A stretch of 64,000 nucleotides of DNA, from the NCBI RefSeq assembly GCF_958298935.1, contig NC_084942.1, positions 12,097,501 through 12,161,500 on the forward strand, given 5' to 3'. Shown here piece by piece: positions 34,601 to 45,800 of the stretch. Made by a program: the position numbers and the translations under genes. The notes under the pieces were generated by a model. The model was not told the DNA's origin and did no database searches. It saw only the letters and a program-made list of their open reading frames with translations. Origin of the DNA: Phragmites australis (Eukaryota > Streptophyta > Magnoliopsida > Poales > Poaceae). Within the stretch, counting starts at the first letter, position 1; each line of letters opens with the position of its first letter.

Positions 34601-35748
34601 CGGACATGGCAGCAGCGACTTCTAGGGCTTGGAGGCATCAAATAGAGGTAGGAGAGGGCGTGCAACTCATATATATAGGGCTAGGGGCGGCTGGTTGAGG
34701 TGGAGTCCAAACCGAACATGATTCGGATTCGAGTTCGAGATTTCCTTTTTCGCAGCTCTGTATTCCGAGGATGATATCTCTATTGTCTGGACTCCAAATT
34801 GGACGTTTCTTGATTCTAAATTGTAGCACTCGAAAAGATCTACAACTTTGGTAGTCATTGGTACTTCTGAAAACGCCATCTTTATTTCCAAAAATGCGCC
34901 ACCAAATAAACTGTTTGAACTCGGATTTCTCTACGCAGCACTGATTTCGGGGGCCATAAGTCCCAGCTCCATTATCTAAAAGAGGACTTCCATAGGTTCA
35001 AATCGAAGCTCTTGATGACACCTACAACTTTGGTATTGTAATGATTTGCATTTGAGGCAATTTTGAACTCCGAAACTTCATGAGAAGAGGAGGCTGTCCT
35101 GGACTCCGCAAAAATTTACAGATTTCGTAGATCCTTTATTGGACCATCTAGAAGACTTGGCTAAGGGTTTGGACTTGAGAAAGATTGAGCCCAAAGATAC
35201 TTTAGGTATATCTAGGGTTTAGAAAAAAACTTTTGTAGACAAATTTGAATAGGGTTTGAATTTGAATTGAGTTCGGAGTGAATTTGAGAGAAACGAAAAA
35301 GATGAGGTTGAACAAGAATAGGACTAGATAAGGAATTTGAATTTGGATTTTGGGTAGAATTTGAGAAAGAGGAGAGATTGAATTTAAACAAGGATTTGGA
35401 TATCATTTGAATTGAACTGGAGAAAGATCAGGTATAACCGAGAATTGAATAGATGATGAATTCAAAAATTTTGAATTCCAACCATTAAGATCCTTAACTT
35501 ATTCACTACTGAGTTTTGTAAAAACTTTTTCAAAATCTTTTTCACTCAAAACACCAAAGAGAAAGAAAAAGAAGAACTCTAATGCATTTACCTCGTTCAA
35601 AACTTAGCATGCAGTGCACAGAAAATAATAACCTATATTGATTGATTGATTAAGAAAATAGGTTTTTAAACCTATACTACTAGTGAAGCTATTCAATAAT
35701 CTTTGAAAATTTTAGAAATTTGAGAAATCTGAAAATCAAGGTGTTACA
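31602..35748 (-). mobile_element. Solo LTR (4147 bp) with perfect target duplication
   Basis: Plus-strand ends are TGTCACACCCGATTTTAACGG (from 31602) and GGTGTTACA (35748). The flanking five bases are CCTTG on both sides (31597-31601 and 35749-35753), so this is a complete insertion reduced to one LTR by recombination between the two LTRs of an element. It belongs to the A/B Tekay-type family (same opening blocks) but is longer, partly through a 37-bp repeat array. By comparison with A and B the U3 start is at the right end, so orientation is minus. Small ORFs at 33639-33914 and 34100-34408 have no recognisable family. Confidence 0.9.
32131..32315. repeat. 37-bp tandem array, five units, in the solo LTR
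   Basis: TAGTACTCCC recurs at 32131, 32168, 32205, 32242 and 32279, exactly 37 bases apart, each followed by an ACCATAACCACAACCATC-like tail. The other LTRs of the family carry a single copy (for example near 13590-13630). More AACCACAACC-type sequence follows to 32345. Confidence 0.9.
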
Positions 35749-35753
35749 CCTTG

Positions 35754-36216
35754 TGTCTACCCTGGATGTATGTTTTGTGGAACCTCAAACAACTCGGGAG
35801 GTTGCCGGTTCGAATAGCTCGGGAGGTTGTTGATTCACGCTTCTTTCAACACTTTATCGTCCCCCAGGATTCTGATGGAAGGGTGCCTTTGGAAATCCTT
35901 GAGCATATCCTGGTGGAGGTGAAGGTGGAGGAGGTGTGGGCTGTGGAGTCCCCGACGGAAGAGTAGGAGGAGAACAAGCTGGATTTCTCAGCCTTTGACT
36001 CATATCCCTTCTCAGCGGATCCTTCGTCTTCCCAAGGCCGAGGAGGCTCCACCTCAGGTAGTGGTTCCCTCCGTGGAGGGGATTCGTGTCGACCCCCTGT
36101 GCGCAGTTACCGGGTTCAATGCTCCAGGTCCCACGATATTTCTAGGAGGCATGGCGGTTGAGCACCCTCGTCCTCCCGTAGTGTTCCAGGGAGGCGTAAC
36201 AGGTGAGCAAGTTTGC
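35754..36216 (+). pseudogene. Element D antisense accessory gene, continuation after the solo LTR
   Basis: Resumes after the target duplication. It has short open stretches (35751-35966, acidic, EILEHILVEVKVEEVWAVES; 35995-36219) with stops. I cannot align it to a family. Its place opposite pol and next to the other part suggests the 3' end of the antisense gene. Confidence 0.4.
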
Positions 36217-37102
36217 TAGGCATAGATTCGATGCACATCGGTTAGCTGAATGCAAACTCTTTGTATGCCGTGTATGGAACAACTTGTGTTGTGTTAGCTT
36301 TGTTTTTTGGTGTTTTTATAATTTATCACATCAATACTTTGTTATTGTATCGACACTTTACCTGTGCCCCCTATCCTAGCCCCTTCGCATTATGTGGGGT
36401 GTGAGATCCGAGGGGTACTATGTAGCGTTAGGTGTGAGCGGGTAAGATACCATAGGGGTGAGATGATTTTGGCATAGAGACTTTTAGTCTTCAAGGTGCC
36501 CAAGGATCAATACTTTGTATGAATCCTTTTTGGCATGGAGGCTAGGCCATTAAGATGCCGAGGAGGTTATCCCTCTACCACGTAGGTCAGCCAGGCCTTA
36601 AAGATGATCGAGGGTCTTATGCCTGTCTGGCACGGAGGCAATGCCTTCAAGATGCCGTAGCGGTCTTTGCCTCTCCACCACGTAGGTTAGCTAGACCTGA
36701 AAGATGGCAGAGGGATATATGCTTGTCTAGAACGGAGGTTTAAGCCTTCAAGATGCTGGAGCCATCTTTGCCTCTCCGCCACGTAGGTCAGCCAAGCCTT
36801 AAAGATGGCAGAGGGATATACTTCTCAGGCACGGAGGCACTATCTTCAAGCTGCAGAAGGGATTTTGTTCTCTTGCCATGGAGGCAGTACCAAAAAGATG
36901 CCAAAGGGTTTTACCCCTTCAGTGCGGAGGTAGTGCCTTCAAGATGCCGGAAGGTTTTACCCCTTCAGCATGGAGGCAGTGCCTTCAAGATGCTGAAGGG
37001 TCTTCATAGGCTTTGTGTGGATTTGTTTGTGTGGGGTAGGTGTTTTCTGGGAGATGATACCTCTAGGTAAGGTGGTTATTTGTGGGTGGGTAATCTATGG
37101 TT
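36217..37102. repeat. Element D spacer with degenerate minisatellites
   Basis: Between pol and the antisense gene. CGTAGGTCAG-type sequence recurs at 36581, 36681 and 36782, about 100 bases apart, within a repeated block (CTTAAAGATGGCAGAGGG). To the right, units of about 46 bases (TTTTACCCCTTCAG..GCGGAGG..AGTGCCTTCAAGATGC) follow at about 36909 and 36955, with degenerate neighbours to 37010. The first 200 bases are AT-rich and featureless. Confidence 0.75.
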
Positions 37103-39819
37103 TTATTTGTCTTGGACCTTTTGAGAGGGCAGAGCTCGGGGGCCCCTATACATAGTATTTGCGGAGGGCCTCCACGTTCTAACTGTGTTGGAGGGGGTTC
37201 CTTCTGTGTCAGCCGGGCAGTAGGAGCCGAGCCTATTAGACATGATGACCAGGTATGGGCCTTGCCATTTGTTGTGCAGTTTCCCCGGAGCCAGGGCCAG
37301 TCGAAGTACTAGGTCACCGGGTTCGAAGTTTTGTGGTGCAACCTTAGGATCATACCAGGCCTTGGTTTTCATGATGTAGTGATCAAGGTTCTGAATAGCA
37401 GGGAGCCACGTTCCTTCGGTGAGATCGAGGGAGAGTTCTCTTTCTCCTATAGTTTGTGGAAGTTGCACCCTGAGCGAGCATCCCTTGACCTTGTTGGGGG
37501 TCATGGCTTCGTCTCCATATAGGAGGTGGAAAGGGGTGAACCTTGTAGCTCACGTGACAGTGGTGTGGAGGGACCATAAAACCTTGGGGAGTTCCTCGAC
37601 CCACATGCCTTGAACTAGGCTGACGAGTCAGCTGTTTAAGCTGGAGAGAATGTTGTCGTTTGCCCGTTCGACAGCCCCATTGGACTGAGGATGTCCAACT
37701 ACAGCAAAGCATAATTCAATGCTGTGGTCGTTGAAAAATTGTCTGAAAGGTCCGGAGTCAAATTGTGTGCCATTGTCGACTGTGAGCTGTCGTGGGACGC
37801 TGAAGTGGTAGATTATGTTTTTCCAGAAGAATTTCTGGACATTCTTTGATGTGATCGTCGTGAGGGGTTCGGCCTCGATCCATTTGGAGAAGTACTCCAA
37901 TGCTACCACCGTGTATTAAAGGTTTCCTTTGGCACGGGGGAATGGTACGATGAGTTCCATGCCCCAATGAGCCAGGGGCCAGACGGGAGCGATTGGTTGT
38001 ATGGGAGCCAGGGACTGGTGTCTTCATCGTCCCATCCATTGGCATCTTTGGTAGGTGTGGATGAGGTCTTCTGCATCAGATATGATTGTAGGCTATTCGA
38101 GTCCCTAGCGGAGGGCCTTGCCGGCTAGTGTGCAAGGCATCAAATGGTTGCCGCAAAGGCCCTCATGTATTTCCTATATGAGGTTGGCCCCTTCTTGTCT
38201 AGTGATGTAGCTAAGGAGGGGACTGCAAACACCTATTTTGTAAAGGGCGCCTTCTATGAGACGGTAGCCCCTGGCGTGATGCTGAATGCGGTGGAGTGCA
38301 ATCAGGTCTTCTAGCTCCTCTGTTCCACTGAAGAAGCATAAGAGGGGAGCTCTCCAGTCGGTGGTTTCGATGGGGAGAATGGTGATGGCCGTCTCATCAA
38401 GAGTTTTAGTTGTTGGCTGGTGTACAGTCTCGAGGAAGGTGCCCAACGGTGGGTCTTTGCCCCTGGCTACAGCTTTTTCCAGGGCGTCTGCCTGGCCGTT
38501 GTCCATTCGTGGTATGTTGCATATTGATATGCCACAGAAGTGTGCTTCGGCTTTGTGAATGGCTTCGAGGTATCTTGCCATGTCCAGATGTTGAACTTGG
38601 AAGCTTTTGTTGATGTGGCCGGTGACGATCTGAGAGTCGGTCCGGGTGATGAATCTGGCTACCCCCAAAGCTCGGGCCTTCCAGAGGCCCAAGAGGATGG
38701 CTTCGTATTCGGCTATATTATTAGTTGTCTTGAAATCCAGACGAGTAGTGAACTGGACCTGCTGGCCTGTGGGGGAGATGAGGACCACACCGACTCTGGC
38801 GCCCATGGAGCCATATGCTCTGTCAGTGTAGATAGTCTAGATGTCTTAGGGAGGGGTGGTGGTGGGTTCGACAGGCGTCGGAGTCCATTCGGCGATGAAG
38901 TCTGCCAAGATTTGGCTGTGATGACAGCAATCAACCCCCTGGTCATGCCTATGCGATAGTCCAGGTGAATAGGCGTAGGCCGCACCGACGATGACTCCCC
39001 AACCGGGGGGAATGAGAGCCTTATGACCACAACCAACCTTGCCATAACCATAGCTACGGTCAGCACCGGCGGATGCATCCCATCGCCTCCCGTTTGTGAA
39101 ACAAGTCGCCAAGTGGGTAAGAGGTTGGGACAGTGATGTCGTAGGCAAGGAAGTAGTGCCAGAATTTGAGTGAGGCCATCAGCAGGGCGTATGCTATTTT
39201 TTTGAGCTTAGTGTAGCACGTCTTGGTCCAGCCTAAGGCATTCGAGACATAGTATATGACCCTCTGAGTAGAGTGATTGTCACTCTTCTCCTCTGGTACC
39301 AGGGCGACGCTGATAGCAGAGGCAGAGACAGATAAGTATAGGAGCAAACCTTCGCTGAAGAGGGGCATTGTGAGTGTTTCGAGGTGGGAATTGTGGGTCT
39401 TGAGGGCCTCGAATGCCGCCTGGCACTTCGGAGTCCAGTAGAATGGTTCGGAGCCCCTCAGCGTTTTGAAGAAGGGGAGGCTATGCTCAGTGGATTTGGC
39501 GAGGAAGCGGCTGAAGGCTGCGAGATAGCCGGCCAAGTGTTGTACTTCTTTTGGATTGGTGGGAGGTGACATCTCTTTGATGGCATGAATCTTGCAATGG
39601 TTTCCTTGATGCCTCTCCGGGAGATGAGATATCCCAGCATCTTTCCTGCCTTGGCACCAAATACGCACTTCTTCGGGTTCACTAGTATGCCTGCAACTCG
39701 GAGGCTATCAAATGTTTCTTGAAGGTCGGGCGACGTGGTTGGTTTCAAGCCAGCTTTTTACCATGATATCGTCCATGTAGGCTTTGAAATTACAGCCCAG
39801 TTGTTGTTGCATACCTTGT
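37103..39819 (-). pseudogene. Element D pol: second half of reverse transcriptase, two RNase H domains, integrase
   Basis: Read leftward from 39819: the reverse transcriptase tail with the catalytic AYMDDIMVKS motif (near 39770, split by a stop), PKKCVFGAKAGKMLGYLIS, and the retroviral-type RNase H (39060-39560; YYVSNALGWTKTCYTKLKKI). A second, ancestral-type RNase H follows (38174-38806; ISPTGQQVQFTTRLDFKTTN, AEYEAILLGLWKARALGV, TDSQIVTGHI), then the integrase core (37628-37909; VDNGTQFDSG, HPQSNGAVERAND) and its C-terminal part (37103-37504; FEPGDLVLRLALAPGKLHNK). A double RNase H is known for the Tat lineage. Several stops and frameshifts. Everything before the YMDD motif is missing on this side of element E. 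Confidence 0.85.
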
Positions 39820-40559
39820 TGTCGGAGGGTTAACTCCTATCGCAGGGATCCTGAGGGACCCCTTTTTGAGATTCGGCCGGGGGGATGATTCTGAATGTCT
39901 CTCAGGAATATTGCTAGTTACAAGAATGTCTGTCTATCCTAGAGCTTTTGGGCTCCTTGTTCTTCGGTGGTCTCAGCCTCTATGCTTGTTCGAAGATGTT
40001 CTTCGGTCTCTGAGCAAGAGTCTGAGAGTTCGAGTGCCCTCTGTTCGCTTGGATTCGCCTGTCTTTGTCTGTGCCCATCGGATGCCTTAAATACCCGTCG
40101 GCGATAGCGTGCCCCGAAAGGGAGGGCATGAGTTCCAAGGTGCCATAAATGGAAAGGGAGTCATCATGGCCTCTACGCGAAGTGACGGGGGGTTGAAAAT
40201 GCGCCCCCCGCCCGGTCTTCGGTCGCCGTGGAGAGGGCCCACCGGGCAGCCGCAGAGCGGCCTGGCGTGCCCGTTTGGTCTTGTACGCCTGCCACAGTAG
40301 GGCGGCAGACGGGGCACCTCGGGCCTCGTGACGCTATCCCGAGGTGCGCCGGATGACGCGGGATGGGACCCGTGCATTTAATGTCCCCACGCTCTTCTGC
40401 CAGAATATGTTAGGGATTGACACCGAGCGTGGCGGGAGCAGTTGGAGGTGACAGGCCATGCGCACTCTTACATGCGGCATCGGGCCTTTCACAGGCTGAC
40501 ACCTTATCGCTGGACCCCTGTGGGGGCCACCGACGAAGGACGTCTTGGGTCGTCAGGGA

Positions 40560-40878
40560 ACCGAGTGCTCGGGGGTCACTATTCACCTCCCCGAGCACTC
40601 TCTCCTAGAAACACCCTCTCTTGGTCCTTGGGGAACCGAGTGCTCGGGGGGCCACTGTTCACGGCCCCGAGCACTCTCTCCCGGAGCTGACTGTTCGGAT
40701 CCTCGGGGAACCGAGTGCTCGGGGCCGCTGTTAGTAGCCTTGAGCACTCTCTCCCGGAACTACCTTCCTTAGGTCCTCGGGGTACTTGGGTGCCCGTGGG
40801 GGCCACTGTTCGCAGCCCCCGGCACACCCTTCCTGGTACTCGGCTCTCCTGGTCGTTGGGGGACTTGGGTGCTCGGGG
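40560..40878. repeat. 75-bp tandem repeats, each able to form a hairpin
   Basis: Units start at about 40560, 40635, 40710, 40784 and 40863. The canonical unit has GAGTGCTCGGGG and, about 13-16 bases later, its exact reverse complement CCCCGAGCACTC, so each can fold into a 12-bp stem. About two more, more diverged, units continue at 48307-48420 on the other side of element K. The truncated LTR on the right (61190-61220) keeps one. Confidence 0.9.
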
Positions 40879-40926
40879 TGTTGGTAATATGCCCTAGAGG
40901 CGATCGAGTTTGCGGATTGGATCTGC

Positions 40927-41001
40927 TAATGGGCTTTAATGTTGATTAAAGGACCATTAGGGTTTAGAGTCATAATGGGCTTTAATGTTGATTAAAGGCC
41001 C
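40927..41001 (+). repeat. Repeated palindrome in the K U3
   Basis: AATGGGCTTTAATGTTGATT followed by AAAGG(A/C)CCATTAG occurs twice, 46 bases apart, upstream of the TATA box. Each copy is an imperfect inverted repeat (GGGCTTTAAT / ATTAAAGGCCC). It is a candidate enhancer or protein-binding element; the same pair is in the 3' LTR (about 47793-47867). Confidence 0.7.
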
Positions 41002-41013
41002 ATTAGCGTGCTC

Positions 41014-41021
41014 TATATAAG
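41014..41021 (+). promoter_or_regulatory. TATA box of element K
   Basis: TATATAAG in GTGCTCTATATAAGAATAGG, downstream of the repeated palindrome and about 415 bases before the LTR end. It is repeated identically at 47880-47887 in the 3' LTR. Confidence 0.75.
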
Positions 41022-41436
41022 AATAGGCAGGGGCCAAGGCGCAGGGTGTTCTTTAGAAACCCTAGCCGCCTCCTATTCCCGAACTCCCTTCGAAACCCTA
41101 GCCGGGCGCGCGGTGCTAGCACACCGGCGCACGGCGATTCCATCCTTGTACGTGTGGATACCGTGGAGGCGCTGCTACTATTGCGGTACTGATCTGCTCG
41201 GGAGTACTCAGGACGTACCCGCGAGTACTCGGAAGGTGCTCGGGACGTGCTCGGGACGAGGTTGACGATCGACTACTTGACGCGCACGACGTTGGATTGG
41301 TCTGCTCCAACTCTTCTTCCGCTGCACTGCTCGTCAAGTGGTAACGATTCATGATCCCCTACTCGCATGGCTTCCTGGTTGAATGCGGTAGAGAAAATTT
41401 ATTTTGTGCTAGCGTAGCCTACCCGCAACCCTTCAG

Positions 41437-41449
41437 TGGTATCAGAGCC
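41437..41449 (+). promoter_or_regulatory. Element K primer binding site
   Basis: TGGTATCAGAGCC one base after the 5' LTR, a perfect match to the usual initiator methionine tRNA site of copia elements. Confidence 0.95.
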
Positions 41450-42867
41450 ATCCTGCGTAGTTTTCGATCTCGATCAGTCACATATAGAAGATATGTGATA
41501 GAAATAGATTAGATCTATTGTTTTTGATCAGTTCATATGATGGATTGATCAATGCACGGTTGGTTAGGTGAATTAGAGATCGGATGAGATGCCAGTCGAT
41601 GAAACCACATAGCCAAAAAGATTAGCTCGATCTCCCACCTGTTTTTGTGTGCGACTTGCCCCTACCGGCTGGAATCACCATCGGGGCTAACTGCATGCAT
41701 CACGACATGGTCGGGAGAACAGCAGATCGAGGTCGTGTGTGCTGTCATCGTTTCTGGAAAAACCTCACGCGATGATCAATGGGATTGATCTAATGGAAAT
41801 TGAGGCATTATGAATGACTCGGAATTGGCTCGATACGATCGATCCGATGAGATTTTCATAGCGATTTCATAGATGCGATCTATGTATTTCCGAGAGGTTT
41901 TCAGGGCGCTGCCCTGAAACCCGCAGGGGGCGGCTCCCCCCTCGACCGGCCAGCGGGACCGCCGTTGCGTACACGCATAGATTGTTGTAATAACATGATC
42001 CCATCACGACATTAGAATTCGATTCTACGCTTAACTCGTTTTTGCAGAGAATGTTGTGACTGGTATGGCCTTGTGATATGTGATGCATGTGTGTAATTTT
42101 TCATGGCCTGCGTGTCATGGTTAATTGCAGCCCAAGGCTGTCATGTTATTGTATAACGGCCTGCGTGTCGACTTGTGATGCTTCTTCTCATGTAATTTAT
42201 CTAGTGCTATTAGGTGTAATAGACTAGAACAAGATCATGGAGATTTGAAGCATGATGACCCGGAGGACAGGAACCATGGCGATGAAGATCACCATGTGAA
42301 GGGGCCATACTATGTCACAGTTAATATGATTGCCTGTGATGTTTTTATGTTCCTGTCATACTATTCTTTCATGTTTTATATGTGGTGGATATGATTTTCA
42401 TGATAGAGTAGTTTCCCTCAGAAAAATCAAGAGTAATTGATGCCCTTCCAATAGCTGCACCTGCAAAGGTTTTGATCATTGTGTGGTAGGTCTGCCAAAG
42501 CAGGGTGCCATCATTTATCTTAACCAGTTAGAGTGGATGTCGGACATCCACACGCATAGTATTGGTTTACTTGATAAAGCTATCAAAACGGTTTTGGGCT
42601 TTGGGGCATGATGTTGGGCGCCGGGGCATTCGATGCCACCCAGCAAACAAGAGTCACATAGGGATGTGATTAGCAAGGCGTTGCTTACCTATGTCACTAA
42701 GTTTCTAGCAGTGATGCCAAAGCTCACTAGAACTTAGTTGAATATGGATCTTGATCCTCTATATGTTGTTAGAGGGAAAACACATATAGTGGAGTATCTT
42801 TTGTTAAATTGTTTAATAGAAGATTCACATAGGCATAGTGCTGAACCTGCATTTTCTGTTGTAGATC
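41450..42867 (+). other. Element K untranslated leader with paired hairpins
   Basis: About 1.4 kb without a convincing frame. At 41899-41919 TTTCAGGGC and GCCCTGAAA form a 9-bp stem with a 3-base loop. It is followed at 41926-41940 by GGGGG-CGGCT-CCCCC. Paired GC-rich hairpins near the start of a retrotransposon RNA suit packaging or dimerisation signals; this is inference. Confidence 0.6.
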
Positions 42868-45800
42868 ATGGCACCGGCCGCTAGTAACACTTCCAGTTTT
42901 AATTTGCGATCGATTCTTGAAAAAGAGAAGCTTTCTGGAACAAACTTTATTGATTGGTATAGAAATCTGAGAATTGTTCTCAAACAAGAGAAAAAGGAAT
43001 ATGTTCTAGAGGTCCCCTATCCTGATGAACCAGCTGATAATGCTCCTGCCGTGGATCGGAGGGCTTATGAGAAGCACACCAACGATTCACTGGATGTTAG
43101 CTGCCTCATGCTTGCCTGTATGTCCTCTGAGCTTCAGAAGCAATATGAGAACAGGGATGCCCATGATATGATTGTGGGACTCCGAGGCATGTTTGAGAAC
43201 CAAGCTCGGGCCGAGAGGTACAACACCTCAAAGTCCTTGTTTGCGTGCAGGTTAACAGAAGGCAGTCCAGTCAGTCCTCATGTGATCAAAATGATTGGTT
43301 ACATTGAAAGCCTGGAAAAACTTGGTTTTCCCCTTAGCCCTGAGTTGGCTACGGATGTAATTCTCCAGTCGCTCCCTGCGAGCTTCGAGCCGTTCATTTT
43401 GAACTTTCATATGAACAGCATGGAGAAAAGCATGGCTGAATTGCATGGGATGCTAAAAACTGCTGAGGAAAGCATTAAGAAGAGCTCTAGTCATGTGATG
43501 ATGGTTCAAAAGGATAGCAAGAAGAGAAAGCGCAAGGACAAGGCTAAAACTTCGGATGAGATCTCGAGTTCTAAGCCTAAACCTGTTGGAAAGCCCAAGG
43601 CTGGCCCTGCCGCTTCTGACACTTGCCACCACTGCCATAAGACTGGTCATTGGCGGAGGAACTGCAAATTGTACTTGGAAGAACTCAAAAAGAAGAAGGG
43701 AAGTAAGACTTCATCTTCAGGTATAAATGTTATTGAAATTAATCTTGCTACTCGTCCTGATGATTCATGGGTATTTGATACCGGATCAATGATTCATACT
43801 TGCAAATCGTTGCAGGGACTGAAAAGGACTAGGAAGTGTGCAAGAGGCGAACTGGATGCTCGCGTCGGCAATGGTGCAAAAGTTGCTGCGTTGGCCGTTG
43901 GCGTTTACTCCTTATCGCTACCCTCAGGATTAGTTTTGGAATTAAATAATTGTTATTATATTCCTGCCTTGGGCAAAAACATTATCTCTTCTTCATGTTT
44001 GGAAGAAGACGGTTATGAATTCATAATAAAGAACAAGTGTTGTTCGATATTTTTGAATGGTATGCTCTATGGTAATTGTCCATTAGTAAATGGATTATAT
44101 ATATTGGATCTTGAGGATATAACTATCTATAACATTGATACAAAGAAGCCTCGGCTTAATGATTTGAATCCCACTTTTGTTTGGCATTGTCGATTAGGTC
44201 ATATAAATGAGAAGCGTATGCAGAAGCTCCATAAAGATGGTCTTCTACATTCATTTGATTTTGAATCATTTGATACATGCGAGTCTTGTTTACTTGGCAA
44301 GATGACTAAGACGCCTTTCACTGGTCGAAGTGAGAGGACAAATGAATTATTGGCCCTAGTACATACAGATGTATGTGGACCGATGAGTTCTACAGCTAGA
44401 GGTGGTTTTCAGTATTTCATTACTTTCACCGATGACTTTAGTAGATATGGTTACATCTACCTAATGAGGCACAAGTCTGAATCCTTTGAAAAGTTCAAGG
44501 AGTTCCAGAATGAAGTACAAAATCATATAGGCAAGACAATTAAATTTCTGCGATCAGATCGTGGAGGTGAATATTTGAGCCATGAATTTGGTGATCATCT
44601 AAGGCAATGTGGAATCGTTCCACAATTGACTCCACCGGGCACGCCACAATGGAATGGGGTGTCCGAGCGGAGGAACCGAACTTTGTTAGACATGGTCCGG
44701 TCGATGATGAGCCAATCTGATCTTCCATTGTCCTTCTGGGGATACGCTCTAGAAACTGCTGCTTTCACGTTAAACAGGGTTCCATCTAAGGCTGTAGAGA
44801 GGACACCATATGAGATATGGACCGGGAAGCGTCCCGGATTGTCTTTCCTTAAGATATGGGGTTGTGAGGCTTATGTAAAACGTTTGTCGTCTGATAAGCT
44901 CACTCCCAAATCTGATAAATGCTTCTTTGTGGGGTATCCTAGGGAAACCAAAGGATATTATTTCTATAACCGGGAAGAAGTCAAAGTGTTTGTCGCCCGG
45001 AATGGTGTCTTTCTTGAGAAAGAGTTTCTCGCGAAGAGAGTTAGTGGGAGCACGGTGCAACTCGAAGAAATTCGGGAACCACTTGAAAGTGTTTCAGCTC
45101 CTATTGAACCACAACTCGGTATGCAAGATGTTGCAGAACCTGTTATCGAGACACCAGCCCCACGTCGGTCGGAAAGGTTCAGTCGTGCACCCGAGCGGTT
45201 TATGTTCCTAACCACGGGGCAGCGCGACATATTATTGTTGGACAATGATGAACCTAAGACTTACTCGGAAGCAATGGTGGGACCAGACTCCGAAAAATGG
45301 CTTGGAGCCATGAGATCCGAGTTAGAATCCATGAGAGAAAACCAAGTTTGGAACTTGGTCGATCCACCTGATGGTGTGAAAACTATCGAGTGTAAATGGG
45401 TTTTTAAGAAAAAGATAGACGTTGATGGAAATGTTCACATCTATAAGGCACGATTGGTGGCGAAAGGTTTCAGGCAAATTCAAGGTGTTGATTATGATGA
45501 AACGTTTTCGCCCGTCGCAATGCTAAAGTCTATTCGGATTCTCCTAGCAATTGCTGCATATTTTGACTATGAGATATGGCAAATGGATGTCAAAACGGCT
45601 TTCCTTAATGGAAACCTAAGTGAGGATGTGTACATGACACCGCCTGAAGGTTTTGTCAATCCGAAAAATGCTGGGAAGATTTGCAAGCTGCAAAAGTCCA
45701 TCTATGGACTAAAGCAAGCTTCTCGGAGTTGGAATCTTCGTTTTGATGAAGTGATCAAAGGGTTTGGTTTCATCAAGAATGAAGAAGAGCCTTGTGTTTA

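Larger units (their letters stand above)
40879..41435 (+). mobile_element. Element K 5' LTR (557 bp)
   Basis: TGTTGG...CTTCA. A TATA box (TATATAAG, 41014-41021) marks the promoter. The only difference from the 3' LTR that I find is A against G in GCGGTACTG / GCGGTGCTG (41187 or so versus the same place near 48053). Confidence 0.95.

Noticed and set aside
36541..37010. D spacer repeats as a possible CRISPR or coding repeat
   Set aside because: Units are degenerate, of two lengths, without spacers and with stops in all frames.
41008..41265. 85-codon ORFs repeated at 41008 and 47874
   Set aside because: They are the two copies of K's LTR; the open frame is coincidental.
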